NCBI GenBank assembly: GCA_963724945.1
Contig: CAVRWL010000003.1
Coordinates: 186,001-250,000, forward strand
Source: Hyphomicrobium_A sp963724945
GTDB lineage: Bacteria; Pseudomonadota; Alphaproteobacteria; Rhizobiales; Hyphomicrobiaceae
Direction: 5' to 3'
Length of the DNA: 64,000 nucleotides
Notes under the pieces: generated by a model
What the model was told of the DNA's origin: nothing
What the model saw: only the letters and a program-made list of their open reading frames with translations
The model's database searches: none
Position numbers and translations under genes: made by a program
In this document: one piece after another, positions 29,269 to 38,545 of the stretch
Layout of the letters: each line of letters starts with the position of its first letter
Numbering within the stretch: the stretch's first letter is position 1

Positions 29269-30666
29269 GTGGTGGAAAGCATTGCGGTCGCCTTGCGGCG
29301 CCTTCTCGGCAGCCCGGGCTTTAAATTTTTTCTGATCTGCGCGCTCATTCTTATCCTCACGATCCCGCTGCTCCTTGTGTGGGCGCTGATCGAGGAGCGC
29401 CAGCAGCGGGCGGAGAGCGTGCGCGGCGACGTGGCGCGCGAGTGGGGTGCGGCCCAGTCCATCATCGGTCCGGTGCTGATCGTGCCCTACACGGTGCGGC
29501 GCATGACGGCGCAAGGCGAAAAGCAGGTCGAGGAGCTCGTCGAGCGGCACGCCGTATTCATGCCGCAGGTGCTGTCCGTCGACGGCAAAGCACCCACCAA
29601 GGTCTTGCACCGCTCGATCTACGACGTCGCCGTCTACACCGCGACCCTCGATTTCGAGGGCAGCTTCGCAGCGCCCGACATGAGCGAGGTCGCAGCCGAC
29701 GTGCAGGCCGTGCGCTGGCGCGATGCGATCCTCGCGCTCGCCATCAACGACGTCTCCGGCCTGAAATCGACGGTGTCTGCGCTGATCGACGGCGCAACCA
29801 AGCTCGCGTTCGAGCCGAGCATCGGCATTCCCGACGACCGCCTCAACGGCATCCACGTGCGGCTCGCGAGCGATCAGGATCTCTTCGGCGCAATGGCGCC
29901 GGCCGCGCAGCTGACAAGCATGCACGGCTTCACCTTCAAGTTCGCCCTGACGCTCAACGGCTCGTCTGAGCTCACCTTCGCGCCGGTGGCGCGGGAGACG
30001 ACGGTCGCCCTGTCGTCGGACTGGCCGAGCCCGAGCTTTACCGGCGCGTTTCTCCCCACCGACCGCGCGCTCAGCAAGACGACCTTCTCCGCGCGCTGGC
30101 AGGTGCCGCACCTGGCGCGCAGCGTGCCGCAGGCCTGGAGCCTGTCGGATCAGACCCTTGCGCGCTTGAGCCCCTATCAGTTCGGCGTGCGCTTCATCGT
30201 CCCCGTCGACTTCTACCAGGTCGTCGCGCGCGCGGCGAAGTACGCGCTGATGCTGCTGGCGACGGCGTTCATGGCGGTGTTCGTGCTCGAGCTCAGATCG
30301 GCGCGCAGCGTGCATCGCCCTGTGCATCCCGTGCAGTACATGTTCGTCGGGCTCGCCCTGGTACTTTTCTACGTGCTGCTCTTGTCGTTCGCAGAGCAGA
30401 CGGGCTTCCTCTTAGCCTATCTCATTGCGGCCGGCGCGACGGTGGGCCTCATCTCGCTTTACGTTGGGCGCGTGCAGGGCAGCTTTCTCAAGGGTCTCAT
30501 CGTGGCGCTGGTGCTGGCGGTGCTTTATGCGCTCCTCTATCTCATCCTGCAGATGGAGGATTATGCGCTGCTTGCAGGCGCGATCGGCGCGTTCGTGATG
30601 CTGGCGGCGCTGATGTTCGGAACCCTGCGCGTCAACTGGTCGGGCGAGGACGCACGGTCCGATTGA
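29269..30666 (+). CDS. creD: CreD-family inner-membrane protein
   Basis: 465 residues from GTG 29269 with GAGGAG just upstream. One N-terminal membrane helix (FFLICALILILTIPLLLVWAL), the conserved ERQQRAESVRGDVAREWG segment, a large periplasmic domain, then about five C-terminal helices starting near residue 320. This is the CreD layout. In enterobacteria CreD belongs to the CreBC regulon and affects envelope stress and colicin tolerance. No CreB/CreC is present here, so control is unknown. Confidence 0.9.
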   Translation: MVESIAVALRRLLGSPGFKFFLICALILILTIPLLLVWALIEERQQRAESVRGDVAREWGAAQSIIGPVLIVPYTVRRMTAQGEKQVEELVERHAVFMPQVLSVDGKAPTKVLHRSIYDVAVYTATLDFEGSFAAPDMSEVAADVQAVRWRDAILALAINDVSGLKSTVSALIDGATKLAFEPSIGIPDDRLNGIHVRLASDQDLFGAMAPAAQLTSMHGFTFKFALTLNGSSELTFAPVARETTVALSSDWPSPSFTGAFLPTDRALSKTTFSARWQVPHLARSVPQAWSLSDQTLARLSPYQFGVRFIVPVDFYQVVARAAKYALMLLATAFMAVFVLELRSARSVHRPVHPVQYMFVGLALVLFYVLLLSFAEQTGFLLAYLIAAGATVGLISLYVGRVQGSFLKGLIVALVLAVLYALLYLILQMEDYALLAGAIGAFVMLAALMFGTLRVNWSGEDARSD

Positions 30667-30670
30667 GCGC

Positions 30671-31675
30671 CTAGACTGCAAGCTCCAGTGGCGCGGTCGC
30701 GGGCGCCATGTCCTCGAAGCCTTGCGCGACGAGGCGGCCTTGCGCTGCATCCGCGACCATGACGAGGCGGGTGTTCGCGTTGAGGATCGGGGACTTGAGC
30801 CAGGGAAAGTGCGCATCGAGCTCGGGCACAACGCCATGCATCTGGCGCGCGCGCCCGGCGCTGTTCTGCCCGCGGGCATGCCCGCGCCAGCCTGCGGCCT
30901 GCCAGTGGTTGGCCGTCACGTTGACGCCATCGTGCACGCGCGCCTCCCGTTCGCAGCGCTCTATGACGGCGGTCTCGGAGGCGTTCACTCCGGTGAGCGA
31001 GAAGATCGCCGGCGTCGAGATGGGACGCTCAGCGAGCATGCGCTTTGCGTCAGCAAACGTCAGCGCTCGCTCGAACACCTCGCGCAGCAGGTGCGCCGGC
31101 GTCACGTGTGGCATGCGCCACACGCGCGCGCGGTTCACCGCCCAGTCGAGATAGAAGCGCCCCAGCGGCTTGCGCATCGGCGCCTGATTGAGCGCGGCCG
31201 CAAAGCGCCGCGGCGCGACCGCCTGCAGCACGCCCGTGTAGCCGGGCCACGTCAGCGCGAGGAACGGACCCGCAGACCCGGCGACGCGCGCGGCGACGAC
31301 GTAGCGGCCGAGGCCCGGCGTGCGCCAATCCAAGACGCGCACGAGCCGCGCGCTTTTGTGGTCGGGCGCGGGCGAAACCCGGCAGGTGCAGCCCCATTCG
31401 TAGTTGACCGACAGGAAGTAGGCGCCGGGCCGGTGCAGGTACCGAGCGATCGCGTCGATCTCGGCCAGGTGCACGCTGTCCTGCTTGGCGAGCCAGGCCT
31501 TCGAGATGGCGTCGAGCGATTTGAGCGCTGCGAGCGGCACGTGGCGGGTGGCACCGTCGATGAGCGCGTGCGCGCGCGCCTCCTCCCGCAGAAGCGTCTC
31601 CATCGGGTAGGCGGCGCCGACGGCATGAACCGGAATGGGTTGAAGATCGTGCATCTGCCAGCGCCAACGAGCCAT
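30671..31675 (-). CDS. Ntn-hydrolase-like protein (C45 / choloylglycine-hydrolase type)
   Basis: About 334 residues from ATG 31675. A block NYEWGCTCRVSPAP followed by VRVLDWRTPGLGRYVVAAR, LTWPGYTGVLQAVAP and RRFAAALNQAP resembles the Ntn-hydrolase arrangement (Cys nucleophile exposed by self-cleavage, then Arg/Asp and Asn ligands) seen in acid-ceramidase, C45 acyltransferase and choloylglycine-hydrolase families. Such enzymes cleave amide bonds of acylated small molecules. The nucleophile is probably one of the two Cys in GCTC. The gene converges on creD, with stops four bases apart. Family assignment is moderate. Confidence 0.6.
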   Translation of the reverse strand: MARWRWQMHDLQPIPVHAVGAAYPMETLLREEARAHALIDGATRHVPLAALKSLDAISKAWLAKQDSVHLAEIDAIARYLHRPGAYFLSVNYEWGCTCRVSPAPDHKSARLVRVLDWRTPGLGRYVVAARVAGSAGPFLALTWPGYTGVLQAVAPRRFAAALNQAPMRKPLGRFYLDWAVNRARVWRMPHVTPAHLLREVFERALTFADAKRMLAERPISTPAIFSLTGVNASETAVIERCEREARVHDGVNVTANHWQAAGWRGHARGQNSAGRARQMHGVVPELDAHFPWLKSPILNANTRLVMVADAAQGRLVAQGFEDMAPATAPLELAV

Positions 31676-31749
31676 CGTCTTGCGGACGATCCCGCAAGGC
31701 TTGATGTGTGCATGCGAGGTGACGATGTCAGCAGGTCGCGGCCGAAGAC

Positions 31750-31786
31750 AAAAAAGGGGCCGCCGATGGAAAGACCCCGGCGGCCC
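31750..31786 (-). terminator. Minus-strand terminator-like hairpin with no gene upstream
   Basis: Read on the minus strand: GGGCCGCC (31786-31779), a 14-base loop closed by one more pair, GGCGGCCC (31764-31757), then after one C a run of six T (31755-31750). It sits 75 bases ahead of the Ntn-hydrolase start and has no annotated minus-strand gene before it, so it is either an attenuator in that gene's leader or the end of a small RNA. Confidence 0.65.
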
Positions 31787-32119
31787 AATGCACAAACAGT
31801 CCAGTCAGTCAGTCGCCCAGCCGATCACCTTGGACAATCCGGCTCGGCGACCGGAGGAGAGCCTCGGTAAGCGGCCGGGCAGCAAGGATGCTCGCCCAAA
31901 TCGGCCCCGTGCCGTTTGACCATCGTCAAATTCCGGGGCGCCCTTGCGCGGAATTGACAATTTGACGCGCCTCGCCGATAAAGCGGCCCGTTCGCGTCCG
32001 GCTCTGGCTGGGCGCGCAAGATGCGCTGCCCGAGGCTTGCATCGCCAATCTAGGCGAGCCTTCGAAGTCCGCAACGAGATTGCGGCGCCGCAGGGCGCGG
32101 ATAACGCGAAGGAAAAGCC
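31787..32119. other. Region upstream of rplU
   Basis: About 330 bases. It should contain the rplU promoter (plus strand) and the promoter for the minus-strand Ntn-hydrolase gene. A short GACT run (GACTGACTGACT on the minus strand, near 31805-31816) stands just before the terminator-like hairpin. GAAGGAA precedes ATG 32120. No gene seen. Confidence 0.35.
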
Positions 32120-32434
32120 ATGTACGCTGTCATCAAGACGGGCGGCAAGCAGTACCGTGTTGCCCCTGACGACGTTCTCACCATCGAAAAGGTCGACGGC
32201 GACGCCGGCGCCAAAGTCGAGTTCGCCGAGGTCCTCATGATCGGCGGCTCGGAAGCGCCCAAGTTCGGCACGCCGCTCGTCTCCGGCGCCAAGGTCTTAG
32301 CCGAGCTCGTCGAGCAAACGCGCGGGCCCAAGGTGATCGCTTTCAAGAAGCGCCGCCGCAAGAATTCGCGCCGCAAGCGCGGCCACCGCCAGGACCTCAC
32401 CACGGTCCGCATCAAGAGCATCATCGGCGCTTAG
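32120..32434 (+). CDS. rplU: 50S ribosomal protein L21
   Basis: 104 residues, standard length. MYAVIKTGGKQYRVAPDD at the start, FKKRRRKNSRRKRGHRQ in the RNA-binding loop, and LTTVRIKSI at the end are diagnostic of bL21, a 23S rRNA-binding protein of the large subunit. First gene of the rplU-rpmA-GNAT-obgE run, 21 bases before rpmA. Confidence 0.98.
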   Translation: MYAVIKTGGKQYRVAPDDVLTIEKVDGDAGAKVEFAEVLMIGGSEAPKFGTPLVSGAKVLAELVEQTRGPKVIAFKKRRRKNSRRKRGHRQDLTTVRIKSIIGA

Positions 32435-32455
32435 GCCGCTCAAGGAACTGAAGCA

Positions 32456-32728
32456 ATGGCACAAAAGAAAGCAGGCGGCTCCTCGAAGAACGGCCGCGAC
32501 TCCCACTCCAAGCGTCTCGGCGTCAAGCGCTTCGGCGGCGAGCACGTCATCCCCGGCAACATCCTCGTGCGCCAGCGCGGCACGCAGTGGCATCCGGGCA
32601 CGGGCGTCGGCATCGGCACGGATCACACCATCTTCGCCGTCGTCGAAGGCGCCGTCGAGTTCAAGACGCGGCGCAACGGCCGGGTGTACATTTCCGTGCG
32701 CAGCGAGGAACCCGCCGCGGCGAAGTGA
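32456..32728 (+). CDS. rpmA: 50S ribosomal protein L27
   Basis: 90 residues. MAQKKAGGSSKNGRDS followed by KRLGVKRFGGEHVIPGNILVRQRGT is the signature of bL27, whose N-terminal tail reaches the peptidyl-transferase centre. Starts MAQKK without the cleavable extension found in Firmicutes. Paired with rplU as usual. Confidence 0.98.
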   Translation: MAQKKAGGSSKNGRDSHSKRLGVKRFGGEHVIPGNILVRQRGTQWHPGTGVGIGTDHTIFAVVEGAVEFKTRRNGRVYISVRSEEPAAAK

Positions 32729-32845
32729 GCGACACCGTCGGCAGCCCGCACGTGACGTGAAGAGGGTGATGCCGCAACGTCTCCCTTTTTCGCGGCCGTT
32801 TGATCTTGACGAGCCGACACGGGAATAAGGGAGCGCGACTGCGAC

Positions 32846-33364
32846 ATGCGCTCGCAACGATTGAGCTACCGGCCGCTCGAAGGCACCGACGCTGGCCGCA
32901 TCGCCGCACTCGCGGGCGACTGGGACATCGCCCGCATGACCTCGCGCATCCCTCATCCCTACTCTCTCATCGACGCCGACCTGTGGATCGCCTCGATCGG
33001 CAATGACGAGTTCGTGCGCGGGGTGGAGCACGAGGGCAACCTCATCGGTGCCGTGGGCTACATCGAGGGCGAGGGGGCTGCCGAGATCGGCTACTGGATC
33101 GGCAAGCCGTGGTGGGGCCACGGGTTCGCCACCGAGGCCGCGCACGCGCTCGTTGACCATTGCTTTGGCGCCGGCGGCTTTCGCCGTCTCACGTGCGGGC
33201 ACTTCATCGACAATCCGGCCTCGGCGCGGGTCATCGCCAAGCTCGGCTTCCGCCGCATCGGCAACGGCTCGCAGTGGTGCGAGGCGCGCAAGCTGGAGGT
33301 GGAGACCGTCAGGTACGCGCGCCGGCGCCCGCTGCTCGCAAGCTTGATGAGGCGTCGTCCATGA
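32846..33364 (+). CDS. GNAT-family N-acetyltransferase (RimJ/RimL type)
   Basis: 172 residues. The acetyl-CoA-binding region IGYWIGKPWWGHGFATEAAHALVDHCF and the later NPASARVIAKLGFRRIG are typical of the RimJ/RimL group that acetylates N-terminal or side-chain amines. Its stop overlaps the obgE start (ATGA), so it is co-translated with obgE. A GNAT gene between rpmA and obgE is usual in Hyphomicrobiales. Substrate unknown. Confidence 0.9.
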   Translation: MRSQRLSYRPLEGTDAGRIAALAGDWDIARMTSRIPHPYSLIDADLWIASIGNDEFVRGVEHEGNLIGAVGYIEGEGAAEIGYWIGKPWWGHGFATEAAHALVDHCFGAGGFRRLTCGHFIDNPASARVIAKLGFRRIGNGSQWCEARKLEVETVRYARRRPLLASLMRRRP

Positions 33365-34401
33365 AGTTCCTCGACCAGGCAAAAATCTATGTCGCCTCGG
33401 GCGCCGGCGGCGAAGGCTGCATCAGCTTCCGGCGCGAGAAGTTCATCGAGTTCGGTGGCCCCGACGGCGGCGACGGCGGCAAGGGCGGCGATGTGTGGGC
33501 GGAATGCGTCGCCAACCTCAACACGCTGATCGACTACCGCTACCAGCAGCACTTCAAGGCCAAGAAGGGCGGCAACGGCGCGGGCAAGAACCGCTCCGGC
33601 GCGGGCGGCGCCGACTGCATCATCAAGGTGCCGCCGGGCACGCAGATCCTCGCCGAGGATCAAGAGACGCTGCTTGCCGATCTGGCAAAGCCCGGCGAGC
33701 GAGCGCTCATCGCCAAGGGCGGCAACGGCGGCTTCGGCAATGCGCACTTCAAGTCGGCGACCAACCAGGCCCCGCGCCGCGCCAACCCCGGGCAGCCGGC
33801 CGAGGAGCTGACCATCTGGCTCCGGCTCAAGCTCATCGCCGACGCGGGCCTCGTCGGCCTGCCCAACGCCGGCAAGTCGACGTTTCTCGCAACGGTAAGC
33901 GCCGCCAAGCCGAAGATCGCCGCCTATCCCTTCACCACGCTGCACCCCAACCTCGGCGTAGTGCGCGCGGGCGACACCGATTTCGTGCTCGCCGACATCC
34001 CGGGCCTCATCGAGGGCGCGAGCGAGGGCGCGGGCGTCGGCATCCGCTTCCTCGGCCACGTTGAGCGCACCAAGGTGCTCTTGCACCTGGTCGACGCAAC
34101 AGAGGAGGACGTGGCCGGCGCCTACCGCACCGTGCGCCGCGAGCTCAAGGCCTACGGCGCCGGGCTCGAGAAGAAGAAGGAGATCGTCGCGCTGTCGAAG
34201 TGCGACGCGGTCGACGCGGCAACTTTGAAGGAGCGCGCCGAAGCCCTCAAGAAAGCCGCCAAGAAGACGCCGATTGAGCTCTCGGCGGTCTCCGGCATGG
34301 GCGTCAAGGAGGCGCTTTATGCGCTCGCGCGCGAGATCAACCGCACCCGCAAAGAGGCCGATGCGGAGACGGCAAAGCCCGGCCAGTCCTGGCGGCCTTG
34401 A
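33361..34401 (+). CDS. obgE: GTPase Obg/CgtA
   Basis: 346 residues from ATG 33361. Gly-rich Obg fold at the N-terminus (KIYVASGAGGEGCISFRREKF, GGPDGGDGGKGGDVW), then the G domain with G1 GLPNAGKST, G3 DIPGLIEGASEGAGVG, and a C-terminal tail shortened as in other alphaproteobacteria. Essential GTPase in late 50S assembly and stress control. The longer open frame upstream overlaps the GNAT gene and is not the true start. The start overlaps the GNAT stop by four bases. Confidence 0.97.
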   Translation: MKFLDQAKIYVASGAGGEGCISFRREKFIEFGGPDGGDGGKGGDVWAECVANLNTLIDYRYQQHFKAKKGGNGAGKNRSGAGGADCIIKVPPGTQILAEDQETLLADLAKPGERALIAKGGNGGFGNAHFKSATNQAPRRANPGQPAEELTIWLRLKLIADAGLVGLPNAGKSTFLATVSAAKPKIAAYPFTTLHPNLGVVRAGDTDFVLADIPGLIEGASEGAGVGIRFLGHVERTKVLLHLVDATEEDVAGAYRTVRRELKAYGAGLEKKKEIVALSKCDAVDAATLKERAEALKKAAKKTPIELSAVSGMGVKEALYALAREINRTRKEADAETAKPGQSWRP

Positions 34402-34590
34402 GCCGCAGGCCACCCCGCAGTTGGGCAAAACGTGCCGAACAGAGGCAACTTTCGCGTTACGTTAACAAAGTGCTCACCGCTCCTTGAACGATGTGTCCAA
34501 TCGTTACCGGTTGTTCAGCCGCAGCCGCCACAAACGCCGACATTAGGGCTTTAAGGCTTTTGGCGACGTTCCGAAGAGGGCGCGATAGCG

Positions 34591-36810
34591 GTGGCTCGTC
34601 GATTGCAACAGCGCACGACCGCGTTCGTGACCGCACCGATCGTCTTTCTGGCCATCGCGGCTCTTGCCGTTGTGCTCGGATCGCTGATCATCGGCGCGCG
34701 CGAGACGGACAAGATCGCGCTCACACAGCAGCGCGAGACGATCGAGCATGCCCTCGATCAGCACGGCAATGCGCTCGCGCGCGAGCTCAGAGTGCAAACG
34801 GTCTGGAACGAGGCCTACGAAAAAGCACACGCGCGTGATCGGGCGTGGTTGCAGAAGTTCTACGGCGAATACCTCAGCCAGCTTTTCGGATACGACGGGA
34901 TCTATGTTCTGTCAGGCAATAACGAGCCCGTGTTTGGCTTTGCGGACGGCCATGACGAGCCGCCGACCGCCTACCTGCAAATCGGCCCCGAGTTGAAAGA
35001 TCTGGTGGGCGCCGTGCGCACCCCGCATGCCGTCCCGGCGAACTACGACGTCATCACCACCACCATCACGCTCGGCAACGGCGAGACCATCAAGCACCGG
35101 GCCATCGCGGACGTTCGCAACATTCGCGGAACGCCGGCTACCGTCGTGGTGTCGACGATCGTCCCGGACCACACCTCTGTGACACCCGTGGATTCGCCCC
35201 CCTTCCTTCTGGTCGCGATCGAGGACCTCGATCCCAGCTACACGAAAAACATCGGCGCGGGCTTCGGGCTTGCCGACCTCAAATGGATCAAGGGAGCCCC
35301 GGCGGCGAACGAATCCACTGAGGTGGTGCAGGCAAACGACGGGACGGTCGTTGGAACGCTCGCCTGGCAAAAGGACCAGCCGGGTTGGCAATTCGTGCGT
35401 AGGGTGGCCGTCGGGTTGGCCGTCGCGCTCGTTCTGCTCGGCGTGCTCGCGGTCATCCTCACGCGATGGGGACGCCAGCAGGCCCGGCAGCTGTTGCAGA
35501 GCGAGGCCGAAGCGCGCCACGCGGCGAGCACTGACGCGCTGACCGGCCTGCCCAATAGGGTCGCCATAAACGAGACGCTGCCCAAGCTCATCGACGAGGC
35601 AAGGTGGCATACCTCGACGCTGGGCGTGCTCTCCATCGACGTCGATCAGTTCAAGCAGATCAACGACGATTTCGGCCATGGGGTCGGCGACGCGACCATC
35701 CTTGCAATTGCCAAGCGGTTGCAGGGCCTGCTCGGAGCGGACGCCGTGCTCGTGCGCCTCGACGGCGATGAATTCATGGCGCTCGTTCCGGAGATCGACG
35801 CGGAGCATTTGGCCGAGCTCGCCGCCGACATCGTGACGGCGCTGGCGGAGCCGATCGACGTGGCCGGTGGAACGCGCGTGTTCGTCACCGCTTCCGTCGG
35901 CTACGCGCTGGCGCCGCGCGACGGCGCGCGCAGCGACGATCTGGTGCGGCGCGTCGAGTTGGCGCTCGATCATGCAAAGGCCGGCGGCGGCGGCATGGCG
36001 GTCGCGTTCGCTCCGGAGATGGATCTCGAGCTGTCGCGGCGACGCGCGCTCGAGGCGGCGCTTCGCGCCGCCGTCGCCGACAAGACGATCGACGTCGCCT
36101 ACCAGCCGATCATGGACCCGGGCGGGCGCCGCGTGCTGGGCGTCGAGGCGCTGGCGCGTTGGACGGACCCGCTGCTCGGATCCGTCTCGCCCGACGTCTT
36201 TGTTCCCTTGGCCGAGGAGACGGGCCTCATCACCAAAATCGGCGAGCTCGTCTTGCGTCGCGCCCTCGCCGACGGGCTCGCCTGGCCTGGCGTCAAGGTC
36301 GCCGTCAACGTCTCGGGCGCGCAAATTCATCACGGTGACGTCGTTGCGGTCGTCGGCGAGGCCTTGCGCACGACGAAATTTCCGCCACAGCGTCTCGAGA
36401 TCGAGATCACGGAGAGCGTGTTGCTGGCGGACGAGCGCCGCGCCGACGAGCAGATCAAGGGGCTGCAGAGCCTCGGTGTCGCCGTCGCTCTCGACGATTT
36501 CGGCTCGGGCTATTCGAGCCTCATGTACTTGCGCAGGTTCGGGTTCGACAAGCTCAAGATCGACCGCAGCTTCATCGAGGAGATTGGCACGTCGCACGAG
36601 AGCACCGTCATTCTCGCCTCGATCATTCGGCTGGGGCTCGATCTTGAAATGACGATCACGGCGGAGGGCATCGAGACGAGCGCGCAACGCGACTGGCTCG
36701 CGGCCGCCGGGTGCCACCAGCTGCAAGGCTTCTTGTTCTCGCGCCCGCTCAGCGCGGGCGAGATCACCGCATTTATCGGCGCGCACCAGCCCGCAGCCGC
36801 GGCCGGCTGA
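34591..36810 (+). CDS. CHASE4-GGDEF-EAL cyclic-di-GMP protein
   Basis: 739-residue inner-membrane protein from GTG 34591. N-terminal helix (about 14-34), CHASE4-type periplasmic sensor (about 40-265, with NEAYEKAHARDRAWLQKFYG), second helix (about 272-291), GGDEF domain and EAL domain. The GGDEF signature reads DGDEF (391-395), so diguanylate cyclase activity is doubtful. The EAL motif VEALARW (EAL at 519-521), ITESVL and DDFGSGYSSL are intact, so a phosphodiesterase is the likelier role. It interrupts the obgE-proB order common in relatives. Confidence 0.9.
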   Translation: MARRLQQRTTAFVTAPIVFLAIAALAVVLGSLIIGARETDKIALTQQRETIEHALDQHGNALARELRVQTVWNEAYEKAHARDRAWLQKFYGEYLSQLFGYDGIYVLSGNNEPVFGFADGHDEPPTAYLQIGPELKDLVGAVRTPHAVPANYDVITTTITLGNGETIKHRAIADVRNIRGTPATVVVSTIVPDHTSVTPVDSPPFLLVAIEDLDPSYTKNIGAGFGLADLKWIKGAPAANESTEVVQANDGTVVGTLAWQKDQPGWQFVRRVAVGLAVALVLLGVLAVILTRWGRQQARQLLQSEAEARHAASTDALTGLPNRVAINETLPKLIDEARWHTSTLGVLSIDVDQFKQINDDFGHGVGDATILAIAKRLQGLLGADAVLVRLDGDEFMALVPEIDAEHLAELAADIVTALAEPIDVAGGTRVFVTASVGYALAPRDGARSDDLVRRVELALDHAKAGGGGMAVAFAPEMDLELSRRRALEAALRAAVADKTIDVAYQPIMDPGGRRVLGVEALARWTDPLLGSVSPDVFVPLAEETGLITKIGELVLRRALADGLAWPGVKVAVNVSGAQIHHGDVVAVVGEALRTTKFPPQRLEIEITESVLLADERRADEQIKGLQSLGVAVALDDFGSGYSSLMYLRRFGFDKLKIDRSFIEEIGTSHESTVILASIIRLGLDLEMTITAEGIETSAQRDWLAAAGCHQLQGFLFSRPLSAGEITAFIGAHQPAAAAG

Positions 36811-36927
36811 CCGCAAATACTTCGCAGTTCTTGTCGGCGGGCTACCGCTTGTCGTCCAAGTGGGCTATCAGGCGTCTCCGTGACCCATTCCGCGGTCGCG
36901 CCTGAGGCCACGGGTTAAGGGACGAGC

Positions 36928-38475
36928 ATGGGGGATCGCTACGACGTCATCGTCATCGGCGCGGGGCTCGGCGGACTGACCGCCGCGGCGCTCCTCGCGC
37001 AGGCCGGACGCAAGACGCTGCTGATCGAGCGCAACTACGGCGTCGGCGGCGCAGCCTCGACCTACAAGGCCGGCGACCTCGTCATCGAGGCTTCCCTGCA
37101 CGAGACGAGCGACCCGCAGGACACCATCGATCCCAAGCACCACGTGCTCGCCAAGATCGGCGTGCTCGACAAGGTCGCGTGGGTGCCGACGGGCTCTGTG
37201 TACGAGGTGCGCGGCGGGCCGCTCGGCGTACCCTTCGTGCTGCCCGAAGGCTTTGCTGCGGCGCGCGCCGCCCTCACCGATCGCTTTCCTTCGGCGCGGT
37301 CCGGCATCGGTCCTGTGCTCGACGACATGGAGGCCATCGCGACCGGCGTCGGCATCCTGAGCAAAGGGCGCGACGCCTTCGCAAAGCCGCTCGAAGGCCT
37401 CTCTGCGCTGCTGAAGCTCGGCCCTGTCGTGCGCGGTTGGCGCCTGTCGCTCGGCCAGCGCCTCGAGCGCGCGTTCGGCGAGGACGAGGCCGTAAAGTGC
37501 GCGCTCGCCGCTAATATACTTTACTGGCACGACGACCCCGACACGCTCTGGTGGATTCTCTTCGCCATCGCGCAAGGTGGCTACCTGGCCTCCGGCGGAC
37601 GCTACATTCAAGGCGGCTCGCAGCGCTTGAGCAACGCGCTGGCCAAGGCCTTGAAGGCGGCGGGCGGCGAGCTTCTGCTTCGCCGCACCGTGACGGGGAT
37701 CCTGCTCGACGGCGCCGGTAAGCCCTTTGGCGTCGTGCACGAAGGCAAGGACGGCGGCGCGCCCGTAGAGGTTCGCGCCCCGGTCGTCGTCAGCAACGCG
37801 GCGCCGGCACACGTCGGGGGCATGCTGCAAGGCGAAGCGGGCGAGCGTTTCTTTGCACCCTACCGAAGCCGGCGGCTTTCCATCTCTCTGTTCTCTGCAA
37901 CGTTCGGCCTGAGCGTTCGCCCGGCCGAGGTGGGGCTTACGGCCTACTCCACGCTTTTGCTGCCCGAGTGGATGCGCTTCCTCACTGACTATCGCCGCGC
38001 CGCCACGCTCTTGGCGGCACCTCCCGGCGAGGCCATGCCCCCCGTCGCCGTGGTTGACTACGCGGCGATCGACAGCGGGCTCGGCGGCCCGCCCTATCCT
38101 GTTTCGGTCGTCGGCGTCGACCGCATCGCGAACTGGTCCGATCTCGATCGCGCGGCCTATGAGGAGAAGCGCAAGTTGTGGCGCGCTGCGATCCTTGCAG
38201 CGCTTGACCGCACGTTCCCAGGCTTTGCCGCAAGCGTCGTGCACTCCGTCTTCAGCACGGCGAGCACGATGAGCTCCTACCTCAATGCACCGGACGGCGC
38301 GGTCTATGGGTTCGCGCCCGTGCCCCCGACGGGCCCCTTCTGGCGCGGTCTGGAGCGGTCGCCCGCCACGCCGATCCCCGGGCTTTATCTCGCCTCCTCC
38401 TACGCCGGCAGTGGCGGCTACACCGGCGCCGTGCTGGCAGGCTGGGCTGCGGCCGCCAAGGTTCTTGCCGGTTAG
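36928..38475 (+). CDS. CrtI/phytoene-desaturase-like FAD oxidoreductase
   Basis: 515 residues from ATG 36928 (AAGGGACGAG upstream). N-terminal FAD-binding motif YDVIVIGAGLGGLTAAALLAQAG followed by LLIERNYGVGGAA, and a C-terminal GLYLASSYAGSGGYTGAVLAGWAAA that closes the FAD site. This is the phytoene desaturase / carotenoid isomerase / retinol saturase group. No other carotenoid gene is nearby, so the substrate is open and it may act on another polyene or lipid. Confidence 0.85.
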   Translation: MGDRYDVIVIGAGLGGLTAAALLAQAGRKTLLIERNYGVGGAASTYKAGDLVIEASLHETSDPQDTIDPKHHVLAKIGVLDKVAWVPTGSVYEVRGGPLGVPFVLPEGFAAARAALTDRFPSARSGIGPVLDDMEAIATGVGILSKGRDAFAKPLEGLSALLKLGPVVRGWRLSLGQRLERAFGEDEAVKCALAANILYWHDDPDTLWWILFAIAQGGYLASGGRYIQGGSQRLSNALAKALKAAGGELLLRRTVTGILLDGAGKPFGVVHEGKDGGAPVEVRAPVVVSNAAPAHVGGMLQGEAGERFFAPYRSRRLSISLFSATFGLSVRPAEVGLTAYSTLLLPEWMRFLTDYRRAATLLAAPPGEAMPPVAVVDYAAIDSGLGGPPYPVSVVGVDRIANWSDLDRAAYEEKRKLWRAAILAALDRTFPGFAASVVHSVFSTASTMSSYLNAPDGAVYGFAPVPPTGPFWRGLERSPATPIPGLYLASSYAGSGGYTGAVLAGWAAAAKVLAG

Positions 38476-38545
38476 GGAAAAAATATCGAGGCCGCGCGTA
38501 GGCTGCGCCTGGCGGCGCGGCGATACGTAAAATTGGAAAAATCCC

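Noticed and set aside
28804..30327. Long minus-strand open frame across transglutaminase and creD
   Set aside because: Antisense shadow of creD, which has clear family features.
31805..32074. Minus-strand 89-residue open frame upstream of rplU
   Set aside because: Basic, low-complexity translation typical of GC-rich non-coding sequence; no start context.
32729..32845. Terminator after rpmA (purine stretch then CTCCCTTTTT)
   Set aside because: The arms do not pair well enough; transcription probably continues to the GNAT and obgE genes.
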